Positions 53,846-62,213 of a stretch of DNA of 64,000 bases are shown piece by piece. Position numbers and translations under genes: made by a program. Origin of the DNA: QYOJ01 sp964449285 (GTDB taxonomy: Bacteria > Bacteroidota > Bacteroidia > Bacteroidales > FEN-979); assembly GCA_964449285.1 (NCBI GenBank), contig CAYUZX010000010.1, forward strand, positions 3,510 to 67,509, read 5' to 3'. Each line of letters begins with the position of its first letter. Positions within the stretch are counted from its first letter, which is position 1. The notes beneath the pieces are model-generated. The model saw only the letters and a list, made by a program, of their open reading frames with translations. It searched no databases and was not told the DNA's origin.

Positions 53846-55369
53846 TTAACCCAGATCTCCTACGAGCGCCTCAACCTCTTCCAGGATTTCACACGACTTA
53901 ACCAGTTCTTTCATCTTATTATGGTCAGGGTATAACGGACGGTCGATGTCGAGGAAATCAACATGGCGCCTTACCACCTCTTTTGCTTTTACTGTTCCGG
54001 CTCCGAATTTATATTCCCTGAAATCGAGGGCCTGGGCGGCAGCCATGATCTCGATTCCGAGAATCCCATAGGCATTGTCAAGGATCTGGAAGTTTTTCAG
54101 GGCCGTGTTCATTCCCATAGAGACAAAGTCCTCTTGATCGGCTGCAGCTGGAATCGACTGGATGGAGGCTGGAGCGGATAGGATCCGTTGCTCTACGATC
54201 TGCATATCGGCAGTATACTGGCTCAGCATCAAACCACTGAACATGCCGGCTCCTTTGGTCAGGAAAGCCGGAAGCCCTACGCTCAGTGCCGGGTTATTCA
54301 GCCGGTTCATCCTCCGTTCCGACATAACGCTCACCATGGTGACCACTATACCTGCCATATCCATCGGGACAGATACCGGTGATCCCTGGAAATTGGCTCC
54401 TGAAAGTTGCATATCCTCTTCTGGGAAGAAAACGGGGTTATCGCCCACACCATTCAGTTCAATTTCAACCTGCGAACGGGCATAGGCCAGAGCATCATGT
54501 GCGGCTCCGATCACCTGCGGGGTGGAGCGCATCGAATAGGCATCCTGGACTTTACATTTGATCGTTCCTTCATAGAGACCTCCTCCTTTCACGCACTTCA
54601 ATATGGCGGCCGCACTCCGGATGGCTCCTTTGAAACCACGCACTTCATGCAGCCTCGGATTGTAGGGCTTCATATTTGCTTTCATCGCTTCCAGCGACAT
54701 TGAAGCGGCAATTTCTGCCTGTTTCATCCACCTGTTTGCATCGTAGAGGAAAATCGCGCTCATGGCTGTCAATACGTTGGATCCATTGATAGTAGCCAAA
54801 CCATCGCGGGCTTTCAACCCGGGGACAGGGATGCCGGCACGGTCGAGCGCCTCTTTGCCTGTGAGAATCTCACCTTTATAATAAGCATGCCCTTCGCCCA
54901 TCATCAACAAGGCGATCTGAGACATCGGGGCGAGGTCGCCACAGGCACCAACAGAGCCTTTTTGGCATACATAGGGAGTGACCCCTTTGTTGAGCATATC
55001 TACCAGGGTTTGGGTAATTTCCAGGCGGGAACCCGAATTTCCATGGGCATGCACGTTGATACGGCCCAGCATGGCTCCCCGAACCCACTCCAGGGGCATT
55101 GGATCTCCGATCCCGGCGGCATGGTTATAAACCAGATATTTCTGGAAATCTTTTACCTGGTTGTCGTTGAGAACAACTTCTGAAAATTCTCCGATTCCGG
55201 TGTTTACCCCGTACATGATTTCTCCTGCCAGGATCTTTTTTTCAAGCATCTCACGGCATCTGTGGATACGTGATACAGCATCAGGGTGCAATTCTACTTT
55301 CTGGTTATGGCGCGCTACATTTACCACATCTTCTATGGTGAGGCCTGCGCCGTTAATTATATAGGTCAT
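53846..55369 (-). CDS. hutH: Histidine ammonia-lyase family protein with Ala-Cys-Gly MIO motif
   Basis: 507 residues from the ATG at 55369 (MTYIINGAGL). The frame stays open upstream through a REP element but loses similarity. It is a MIO-type aromatic amino acid lyase. Y53 (MYGVNTG) and H83 (YNHAAG) occupy histidine-lyase positions, but Asn82 replaces the usual Ser. The MIO tripeptide is A142-C143-G144 (SVGACGDLAP) instead of Ala-Ser-Gly; TGT is read at 54943-54941. Cys can also cyclise to MIO in engineered enzymes, so activity is plausible. No hutU, hutI or hutG is near, so a role other than histidine degradation is possible. Confidence 0.88.
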   Translation of the reverse strand: MTYIINGAGLTIEDVVNVARHNQKVELHPDAVSRIHRCREMLEKKILAGEIMYGVNTGIGEFSEVVLNDNQVKDFQKYLVYNHAAGIGDPMPLEWVRGAMLGRINVHAHGNSGSRLEITQTLVDMLNKGVTPYVCQKGSVGACGDLAPMSQIALLMMGEGHAYYKGEILTGKEALDRAGIPVPGLKARDGLATINGSNVLTAMSAIFLYDANRWMKQAEIAASMSLEAMKANMKPYNPRLHEVRGFKGAIRSAAAILKCVKGGGLYEGTIKCKVQDAYSMRSTPQVIGAAHDALAYARSQVEIELNGVGDNPVFFPEEDMQLSGANFQGSPVSVPMDMAGIVVTMVSVMSERRMNRLNNPALSVGLPAFLTKGAGMFSGLMLSQYTADMQIVEQRILSAPASIQSIPAAADQEDFVSMGMNTALKNFQILDNAYGILGIEIMAAAQALDFREYKFGAGTVKAKEVVRRHVDFLDIDRPLYPDHNKMKELVKSCEILEEVEALVGDLG

Positions 55370-55407
55370 GGGGAAAAGTTTATTGTTAGTAATAAGGTCA
55401 TTTTTTG

Positions 55408-55498
55408 CCCCTAAATCCCATGAAGGGGACTTACTCCCCCTTGAGGGGGCTGGGGAGTAATTCTTGTCATTCGTCATTCATGCTCATTCCTGTTCATT
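55408..55498. repeat. REP-like element followed by TGTCATTC-type array
   Basis: GCCCCTAAATCCCATGAAGG continuing GGAC (55408-55431) is a palindromic Bacteroidota-type REP. A related GC-rich hairpin follows (CCCCCTTGAGGGGG, within ACTCCCC...GGGGAGT). Then TTCTTGTCATTCGTCATTCA-type units run over 55461-55498 and cover the hisS stop codon (55494-55496). Confidence 0.7.
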
Positions 55499-56903
55499 GG
55501 ATATATTCAATTAACGTGCTGGCGGGAACAGACTTTTGTTCCCCGGTTTTCATATTTTTCAGTGTTATCGTCCCGGAAGCGATTTCTTCTTTGCCGGCAA
55601 GGGCAACAAAGGGGATCTGCTTGCGATTGGCATAATCGAGTTGCTTTTTTAGCTTAACCGGATCGGGATAAATTTCAGCAGCAATTCCGGCTTTCCTGAC
55701 TTCTCGCAGCAATTGCATGGAGTATCGTTCCTCTTCCTCTCCGAAATTCGCAAGGAGCAAACGGGTGGTCGACCGGATGGCATCAGGGAAGAGATTGCGG
55801 TTCATCAGGACATCATAGATCCGGTCTGCACCAAATGAGATCCCGACTCCGGAGAGGCCGGGTAAACCAAAGATGCCCGTAAGGTCATCGTATCTGCCTC
55901 CTCCGCACAAACTGCCGATGGCTAAATCTCTGGCCATTACCTCGATGATGGTCCCGGTATAGTAGTTGAGTCCGCGTGCAAGCCTGAGGTCAAACTCAAA
56001 TCTATTCCCTATTTCAAGGGTTTTCAAGTATTTCAGCACAAGGCACATCTCATCGAGCCCTTTTTTCCCAGTATCGGATTCTGCAAAAAGTTGTTCCAGA
56101 AAGGCATTTTTCTCTTTGATCTTCCCCTCCAGAGTGAGCACAGGCTGTAACATGGAGATTGATTCAGCGGGCAGCCCGCGTTGCGACAACTCCTCGTTGA
56201 CTTTCTCCAGGCCGATCTTGTCGAGCTTGTCAATCGCTATTGTGATATCTGTCAGCTTATCGGCAGCACCGATTGCTTTGGCAATTCCGGATAGGATCTT
56301 GCGGTTGTTTAGCCTGATCACGACAGGGAGGTTCAGTCGGGTAAATATCTCATCAATGATTTGGACCAACTCCACTTCATATAGAAGCGAATCACTCCCG
56401 ATCACATCCACATCGCATTGGAAAAATTCGCGGTATCTCCCTTTCTGCGGCCGGTCGGCACGCCACACGGGCTGGATCTGGTATCGTTTGAATGGGAAGT
56501 TGAGTTCATGCTGATGCTGCACTACGAAACGCGCCAGGGGTACAGTAAGGTCGTATCGCAACCCTTTTTCGGAGATCTGTGAAGTGAAAGAGGAGAGATC
56601 CCTGATGCCTGATGTCTGATGCCTGATGCCGGAATCTGCCAACTGCCGACTGCCAACTGCCAACTCTTTTATTCCCTTTAAAAAGTCTCCCGAATTGAGG
56701 ATGCGAAAAAGTAGCTTCTCTCCCTCTTCGCCATATTTCCCCATCAGAGTGGAGAGATTCTCTATGGCCGGGGTTTCGATTGGCTGATAACCGTGAAGCA
56801 GAAAAACAGCCCTGATCGTGTCAAAGATGTAATTTCTGCGGGCCATCTCAACCGGCATGAAATCGCGGGTGCCTTTAGGAATAGATGGTTTCTGGATGGG
56901 CAT
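55494..56903 (-). CDS. hisS: Histidyl-tRNA synthetase
   Basis: A 469-residue class II synthetase. Motif 1 region GTRDFMPVEMARRNYIFDTI, motif 2 with LRYDLTVPLARFV and YQIQPVWRADRPQKGRYREFFQCD, His-specific LARGLNYYTGTIIEV, motif 3 GGGRYDDL with GVGISFGADRI, and a C-terminal anticodon-binding domain are all present. Residues about 81-104 (LAVGSRQLADSGIRHQTSGI and a few more) interrupt the loop between LNSGDFL and TSQISEKG and are encoded by two heptamer arrays. The insertion keeps the frame. Confidence 0.95.
   Translation of the reverse strand: MPIQKPSIPKGTRDFMPVEMARRNYIFDTIRAVFLLHGYQPIETPAIENLSTLMGKYGEEGEKLLFRILNSGDFLKGIKELAVGSRQLADSGIRHQTSGIRDLSSFTSQISEKGLRYDLTVPLARFVVQHQHELNFPFKRYQIQPVWRADRPQKGRYREFFQCDVDVIGSDSLLYEVELVQIIDEIFTRLNLPVVIRLNNRKILSGIAKAIGAADKLTDITIAIDKLDKIGLEKVNEELSQRGLPAESISMLQPVLTLEGKIKEKNAFLEQLFAESDTGKKGLDEMCLVLKYLKTLEIGNRFEFDLRLARGLNYYTGTIIEVMARDLAIGSLCGGGRYDDLTGIFGLPGLSGVGISFGADRIYDVLMNRNLFPDAIRSTTRLLLANFGEEEERYSMQLLREVRKAGIAAEIYPDPVKLKKQLDYANRKQIPFVALAGKEEIASGTITLKNMKTGEQKSVPASTLIEYIQ
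56602..56665. repeat. Two heptamer arrays inside hisS
   Basis: CTGATGC/CTGATGT units (56602-56630) and TGCCAAC/TGCCGAC units (56637-56665) lie in frame in the hisS coding sequence. The second type resembles the TGCCCAC array inside the glycosyltransferase at 61564-61628. Both encode a low-complexity surface-loop insertion. Confidence 0.85.
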
Positions 56904-56931
56904 TCAATCTATTTTGGGCAAAGATAATATT

Positions 56932-56969
56932 ATTGCGCATGAATTGCCATGGATTGCGCATGAATTGCC
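56932..56969. repeat. 17-bp direct repeat pair
   Basis: ATTGCGCATGAATTGCC occurs at 56932-56948 and 56953-56969, separated by ATGG. A one-mismatch copy lies at 53781-53797. It stands between hisS and the wbuC-type gene. Confidence 0.8.
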
Positions 56970-56988
56970 CAGCAATATTTTGGAGATT

Positions 56989-57468
56989 TCAAGGTAACTG
57001 GATCCCTAACCGGTTGAAAACACTGTTCATATAATCCTTCACGTTTGTCGCTCCCTCTTTTGGGGCCCAGGGGGCGAAGTTCTTGTCGTCGATCGGGCTG
57101 TAAGGGCCATCTTTGATCTCATATACGATGGTTCCGGGCACTAGCGCGAAAATGGAGTGAAAGGTACGCTCTGGGATCTCTGCACCAAAGGTTCCTTCAA
57201 GTGGAGCGATAATGCAATGATCGGTGATGTTTCCTGATGCGTCAAATTCAACGACTAGCAACCTTCCCTGAAGTACGGTAAACACCTCGCGCTTATCAGG
57301 TTTCTCGTGGTTATGTGGTTGGATATAGCTATAAGGTTCAATCGCATTGAGTAACCGCTGGAGCGTGTCCTCGTAGGTTTTATGGAAATTGTAATTCTTC
57401 CGCCCTCGCGGAGACTCTTTTGCGAGCTGGCTGACGTTGTTGATAAGCTGTTGGTCTATTCGGATCAT
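56989..57468 (-). CDS. WbuC-family cupin-fold metalloprotein
   Basis: 159 residues from the ATG at 57468 (MIRIDQQLINNVSQLAK). The longer open frame upstream is encoded by repeats and is rejected. The family pattern is ESPRGRKNYNFHKTYEDTLQ, YIQPHNHEKPDKREVFTVLQ with a cupin HxHxxxxxE ligand set, GRLLVVEFDASG and a following His in ERTFHSIFAL. WbuC proteins occur in O-antigen and exopolysaccharide regions. The reaction is not known. Glycosyltransferase genes lie about 2 kb upstream. Confidence 0.85.
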   Translation of the reverse strand: MIRIDQQLINNVSQLAKESPRGRKNYNFHKTYEDTLQRLLNAIEPYSYIQPHNHEKPDKREVFTVLQGRLLVVEFDASGNITDHCIIAPLEGTFGAEIPERTFHSIFALVPGTIVYEIKDGPYSPIDDKNFAPWAPKEGATNVKDYMNSVFNRLGIQLP

Positions 57469-57470
57469 AT

Positions 57471-57584
57471 AGTGATATGGTGATATGGTGATATGGTGCC
57501 GTGGTGCAGGAATCACATACGTCTCACGTCTCACGTCCCACGTCTCACGTCCCACGTCTCACGTCCCACGTCTCACGTCCCTCA
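57471..57584. repeat. GATATGGT octamers and CACGTCY heptamers
   Basis: The 113-bp interval between wbuC-like and ettA contains GATATGGT units (57471-57506) and about nine CACGTCT/CACGTCC heptamers (57519-57584). The latter cover the ettA stop codon (57582-57584). No unique spacers separate the units. Confidence 0.88.
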
Positions 57585-59258
57585 TCCTTTAAGTTTCTTA
57601 TACCGTATCCTCTTCGGCTCCTCATCGCCAAGACGTTTTTTCCGGTTCTCTTCATAATCGGAATAGCCGCCTTCGAAAAAGCAGACCTGCGAATCACCTT
57701 CGAAAGCCAGGATATGGGTAGCTACGCGATCCAGGAACCAGCGGTCGTGAGATATGATCACAGCGCAGCCGGCAAAATTTTCCAACCCCTCTTCCAGGGC
57801 GCGAAGCGTATTGATATCGATGTCGTTGGTAGGCTCATCCAGCAACAACACATTTGCTTCTTCTTTGAGGGTGAGAGCCAGGTGCAGTCTGTTTCGTTCG
57901 CCTCCCGACAGGGCTCCGCATTTCTTCTCCTGGTCGGCACCGTTGAAGTTGAACCGTGCCACATAGGCTCGTGCATTCATCGAACGGCCTGCTAGCTGGA
58001 TGATCTCACTGTTGCCCGAGATCACCTGGTAAACGGTTTTTTCGGCGGCGATGGAAGTGTGTGACTGATCCACATATCCTATCTTCACCGTATTGCCTAT
58101 GACAAATGATCCTGAAACAGGTTGTTCCGATCCCATGATCATGCGAAAGAGGGTAGTCTTCCCGGCGCCGTTGGGTCCGATTACGCCCACAATGCCAGCC
58201 GGTGGGAGAGCGAATTGCAGCTTCTCGAACAGCAGCTTGTCGCCAAAGGATTTGGCGACACCGTTAGCTTCGATCACCTGGTTTCCCAGGCGGGGTCCAT
58301 TCGGGATAAAGATCTCCAGTCGCTCCTCTTTTGATTTGACATCTTCGTTTATCAGCCTCTCATATGCATTGAGCCTGGCCTTTCCTTTCGACTGCCGCGC
58401 TTTTGGCGACATCCTCACCCACTCCAGCTCACGGTCAAGTGTCTTTTTCCTTTTACTTTCGGTTTTCTCTTCGTTGGCCAGCCGCTGTGTTTTCTGCTCC
58501 AGCCAGGAGGTGTAGTTCCCTTTCCATGGGATTCCCTCTCCGCGGTCAAGTTCGAGGATCCATCCGGCAACGTTATCCAGGAAATAGCGGTCGTGGGTGA
58601 TGGCAATCACAGTCCCTTTGTATTGCTGCAGGTGTTGTTCCAACCACTGCACCGACTCGGCATCCAGGTGGTTGGTTGGCTCGTCGAGGAGAAGGATCTC
58701 AGGTTCCTTCAACAACAGGCGGCACAGCGCCACCCGGCGGCGTTCTCCTCCTGAAAGGATCTTCACCGGCGTTTCAGGTTCAGGGCAACGGAGGGCATCC
58801 ATGGCACGTTCCAGTTTGCTGTCGAGGTTCCACGCATCGTGCTGCTCCAGTTGCTCTGTGAGCGCGCCTTGCCGGGCAATCAGTTTCTCCATCTCGGCAT
58901 CGCTCATGGGCTCGGCAAACCGGTTGTTCACTTCATCGTATGTCTTCAACAGGTTCACGACTTCCTGAACTCCCTCTTCCACGATCTCTTTTACGGTTTT
59001 GGTTTCGTCCAGATGAGGCTCCTGTTCCAGCATTCCAACTGCGTACCCCGGTGAGAAGACCACCTCCCCCTGGAACGATTTCTCGGTGCCGGCGATGATT
59101 CGCAGCAGGGTAGATTTTCCGGAACCGTTCAATCCGATGATGCCGATTTTGGCTCCATAGAAGAAGGAGAGGTAGATGTTTTTTAGCACCTGTTTATGGG
59201 GTGGGAATGCCTTGGAGACATTTACCATAGAGAAGATTACCTTGCGATCGTCTGACAT
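57582..59258 (-). CDS. ettA: Energy-dependent translational throttle protein EttA
   Basis: A 558-residue ABC-F ATPase that binds the ribosomal E site and gates elongation according to ATP level. Two ABC domains: Walker A GLNGSGKST and GPNGAGKTT, signatures LSGGERRRVAL and LSGGERNRLHL, Walker B EILLLDEPTNHLD and VLLLDEPTNDID. The EttA-specific arm insertion lies in domain 1 (about 90-140). The interdomain linker contains RELEWVRMSPKARQSKGKARLN, typical of EttA. There is no membrane domain. Confidence 0.95.
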   Translation of the reverse strand: MSDDRKVIFSMVNVSKAFPPHKQVLKNIYLSFFYGAKIGIIGLNGSGKSTLLRIIAGTEKSFQGEVVFSPGYAVGMLEQEPHLDETKTVKEIVEEGVQEVVNLLKTYDEVNNRFAEPMSDAEMEKLIARQGALTEQLEQHDAWNLDSKLERAMDALRCPEPETPVKILSGGERRRVALCRLLLKEPEILLLDEPTNHLDAESVQWLEQHLQQYKGTVIAITHDRYFLDNVAGWILELDRGEGIPWKGNYTSWLEQKTQRLANEEKTESKRKKTLDRELEWVRMSPKARQSKGKARLNAYERLINEDVKSKEERLEIFIPNGPRLGNQVIEANGVAKSFGDKLLFEKLQFALPPAGIVGVIGPNGAGKTTLFRMIMGSEQPVSGSFVIGNTVKIGYVDQSHTSIAAEKTVYQVISGNSEIIQLAGRSMNARAYVARFNFNGADQEKKCGALSGGERNRLHLALTLKEEANVLLLDEPTNDIDINTLRALEEGLENFAGCAVIISHDRWFLDRVATHILAFEGDSQVCFFEGGYSDYEENRKKRLGDEEPKRIRYKKLKG

Positions 59259-59264
59259 ATGTTC

Positions 59265-59417
59265 AATTACGAATTACGAATTACGAATTGTTGCAGGTTG
59301 TCAGTTGTCGGTTGTCGGTTGTGGGTTGTCGGTTTTTACCGACGGCAATTCATTCCTTATCACTTTCATCATTCCTATCACCTCCTGACCCCCTGACCTC
59401 CTGACCCCCTGACTTCC
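59265..59417. repeat. Three adjacent short-repeat arrays
   Basis: AATTACG heptamers (59265-59289), GGTTGTC heptamers (59296-59334) and CCTGACCC/CCTGACCT octamers (59384-59417) occupy most of the 162 bp between ettA and the glycosyltransferase. The last array ends 4 bp before that gene's stop codon. Nothing else is visible in the interval. Confidence 0.85.
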
Positions 59418-59420
59418 TTA

Positions 59421-60739
59421 CTATTTCCCCGATATCAGTTCGTTGATCTTCGCCGTTTCCGCCTCCCACGAGTAGTTCTNNNNNNNNNNNNNNNNNNNNN
59501 NNNNNNNNNNNNNNNNNNNNNNNNNNNNNNNNNNNNNNNNNNNNNNNNNNNNNNNNNNNNNNNNNNNNNNNNNNNNNNNTTCCCCGATATCAGTTCGTTG
59601 ATCTTCGCCGTTTCCGCCTCCCACGAGTAGTTCTTCACAACAAACTGATAACCCCGTTCTGCGATGGTGGAGGCTAGTTTTTCATTGTTCAGCAGATTGA
59701 TGATATGGTTGGCATACTCTTTCGGAGTTTCACCCACGAGGATCTCCTCTCCTGGTTTCGCATTGAGAGCCTGGTTGGCCAGAGGAGAGGTGATACAGGC
59801 AACTTTCATAGCCATCGCTTCCAGTAGTTTGTTCTGCAATCCGGTACCAAGTTGCATTGGGGCGATGAAGATTTTCGCTTGTGCATATGCTTCCCGCATG
59901 TCGGGCACCCAGCCGCTGACCTCTACCTGTGCTGAACGCAGCACCTGTACCCTCATCGTGGGGTTGGCTCCGGCGATAAGTACTTTCAGCGCGGGTTTCT
60001 TTTCCAGGACCAGCGGTAAAATCTTGTTCACAAGGAATTCGCAACTATGTACATTCGGCGGATAGCTCATGTTACCTGTGAATACCAGATCATACTCCTT
60101 GCTGCGCTCCATCGGGTGAAAAAATGTGGTGTCGACGCCATTGGCAACTACCACGATCTTCTCTCTGTCGGGATGAGGGATAAGTTCACGATCGGGGTAA
60201 GAGATGATAATCTTGTTGTCGAAACGGTCGAACGCCATTCGTTCTGAGTCGAGCATTCGCTGGTATTCCAGTTTCAGAAAGGGACGCAGGAAGAAGGACG
60301 AACTAGCCAATCGGCGTTCCACACCTTTTGAAAAAACATCCTGATAATCGAGTGTTTTCGTTATCGGAAGATCTGTAACATAATCGGCCATACGAATGAG
60401 CTGGCAAAAAATATGATCGGGTTTGTATTTGTCGATCAAGCCATGAATTATATTTCGTGTACTTATATTATAATAGTATCCTACCTGAAGAGGCTTCCCG
60501 GTAAAGAGAGCCCGAACGATGTTACTGAAAATAGTCGCTTTGGAGATAGGGATGATGTGCACAGCACTTGCGTACTTGCTCAGCACAGGCACGGCATCTT
60601 CGTGCAAAACACCTTCGTTGAGGGCACAGATGATGATCTCGTGATGTTTCGCAAGATGGGTGATCTGGTGAAATGCCCTTAGCTTATCGCCTTTCTCGGT
60701 AGGGTATGGAACTCGTGGTAAAAGAAAAAATAACTTCAT
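59421..60739 (-). CDS. Glycosyltransferase family 4-like, interrupted by a spurious assembly gap
   Basis: About 385 residues once the gap is collapsed. The N-terminal domain begins MKLFFLLPRVPYPTEKGDKLRAF. The C-terminal GT4 domain has DLVFTGNMSYPPNVHS, VSGWVPDMREAYAQAKIFIAP and QLGTGLQNKLLEAMAMKVACI (donor-nucleotide Glu motif). The 55 bp before the N run (59425-59479) are identical to the 55 bp after it (59580-59634), so the Ns are an unmerged contig overlap. The true end is SWEAETAKINELISGK, with a TAG at 59421. It is the last gene of a run with a second glycosyltransferase and an LptF/LptG permease. Confidence 0.85.
59480..59579. other. Assembly gap (100 N), flanked by 55-bp identical overlap
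   Basis: One hundred Ns flanked on both sides by the same 55-bp sequence (59425-59479 and 59580-59634). The real sequence is almost certainly continuous with a single copy. Confidence 0.9.
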
Positions 60740-60778
60740 TCAGCTAAATTCTACAGGACAAAAATAAAAAAAAGTGGG

Positions 60779-62213
60779 TTACCCGGGCAGTTGTTTATAA
60801 AATGAGATCAGTTTACGGATGATCAGCCGGCGGTCGTAGGTTGTTTCGATCAGGTTTCTTGCCTCTTCACTCAGTTTCCTGCAACGCTCCATGTCGTTGA
60901 TACAAAGAGAGATCATGTCGATAAATTCACAGGGAGCATTGGCGATCAGAATATTTTTCCCGTTTGAACAGTCGATCCCTTCTGCTCCAATCATGGTAGA
61001 GAGAACCGGTTTCCCGGCAGCCATCCCTTCGATGATCTTGATACGGATCCCACTGCCCGAGAGTAAAGGTACGATCATAATCCCATGGGCATCGATGAAT
61101 TCCCGTGCATCGGGGACCTCCCCGAGAACCTCTACATTGGGAAAGGAGATTCGTAACATCCAGTTGGGCATCTCTCTGCCGGCCAGGTAATATTTCAATG
61201 AAGGGAACTCCTTGTGAACTTCGGGCCACACATGGTGCAGGAACCACCTGACCCCTTCCGCGTTGGGGATCCAGTTCATGGCCCCGATGGAGAACAACGA
61301 TATAGGGTCAGGCGAGGGAACCGGGGGAGGGAAGCTGTTGAGGTCGATGCCGAAGGGAATCGCAATGATTCGGGTTTGGCTCCGCAGAGCTCGGCTTCGC
61401 TCCGGTTCAGGTTTCAGGTTTCGCTTTTCGCTTNNNNNNNNNNNNNNNNNNNNNNNNNNNNNNNNNNNNNNNNNNNNNNNNNNNNNNNNNNNNNNNNNNN
61501 NNNNNNNNNNNNNNNNNNNNNNNNNNNNNNNNNTTTCGCTTTTCGCTTCTCGCTTCTCGCTTTCTGCCCACTGCCCACTGCCCATTGCCCACTGCCCACT
61601 GCCCATTGCCCACCGCCAACTGCCCACTGAAGTATTCAGCATCTTGCTCGGTAATGGCGGCGATGCCGTCGAACTGTGGGATCATTTTGTGTTCGTAGCG
61701 TTTCAGGGTTTCGGCAAGGTGGCGGATGTATCTCCGCTTTAGCGGGTTTTGTGTGCCTTCCGCCACACGCGACCAGATCAGGTATTCGATGTTATGAGCT
61801 CGCAGCACCACTTTGGCGTCAGAAAAAGCGTTTACTATACTTAGGTAAGGCGCTACGAAGATGGTCTCCATCTGGACAATATCGTACCGGTCGGCTTGCA
61901 GGACTTCTGTCAGCCGTTTCCGGAAACTGGATGAGATGAAGCGTTCCACATGATAGGAGCGTCCTGTAAAGAGATTGAGAAAGGCTGCCAGGGGTTTGAT
62001 CCGGAGGTCGACATCGATCAGTTCAATCCCTGTTTTCTCCCGGTACGTTTCGGGGATGTCATCCGGGCTTATATTATACTTAAAGGAGTTGACTGCAAGT
62101 ACTTTCACCTTATGGCCTTCGCTGATGAGACCCTCCACGATCATGTTCATCGCTATGGGGCCTCCTTCTCGTGGTGGGAAGGGGGATTTGTTACAAATCA
62201 TCAGGATGTTCAT
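60779..62213 (-). CDS. Glycosyltransferase family 4-like, with repeat array and assembly gap in the linker
   Basis: One gene in two readable parts. The N-terminal domain (62213 to about 61630) starts MNILMICNKSPFPPREGGPIA and ends ITEQDAEYFS. The C-terminal domain (about 61370-60779) has IIAIPFGIDLNSF, FSIGAMNWIPNAEGVRWFL and GSGIRIKIIEGMAAGKPVL. Between them lie TGCCCAC and CGCTTYT heptamer arrays (61407-61433, 61534-61628) and a 100-N gap of unknown true length. The two parts are in different frames only because of the arbitrary N count. Related enzymes join these motifs with a short linker. The start overlaps the permease stop by 4 bp. Confidence 0.75.
61419..61628. repeat. Heptamer arrays CGCTTYT and TGCCCAC inside a glycosyltransferase gene, with gap
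   Basis: CGCTTTT/CGCTTCT units flank the N run on both sides (61419-61433 and 61534-61563; 15 bp are shared across it), followed by about nine TGCCCAC/TGCCCAT units (61564-61628). The assembly probably broke in the array. In the gene they encode GQLAVGNGQWAVGNGQW-like low-complexity protein. Confidence 0.88.
61434..61533. other. Assembly gap (100 N) in a tandem-repeat array
   Basis: One hundred Ns whose flanks are both CGCTTTT-type repeat. The true array length and reading frame are undetermined. Confidence 0.95.

Noticed and set aside
55370..55477. N-terminal extension of the HutH-type lyase
   Set aside because: The extra codons are translated REP sequence and lack family similarity; MTYIINGAGL at 55369 is the natural start.
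57469..57555. N-terminal extension of the WbuC-family protein
   Set aside because: It is encoded by the GATATGGT and CACGTCY repeats; the family N-terminus begins at MIRIDQQLI.
57471..57584. Possible CRISPR array from regularly repeated CACGTC and GATATGGT units
   Set aside because: The units are 7-8 bp and directly adjacent with no unique spacers, and no cas genes are in the window.
61643..61670. Two separate glycosyltransferase genes in 60779-62213
   Set aside because: Each half carries only one domain of a GT4 enzyme and the break lies in a repeat with an arbitrary N run, so one gene is the simpler reading.
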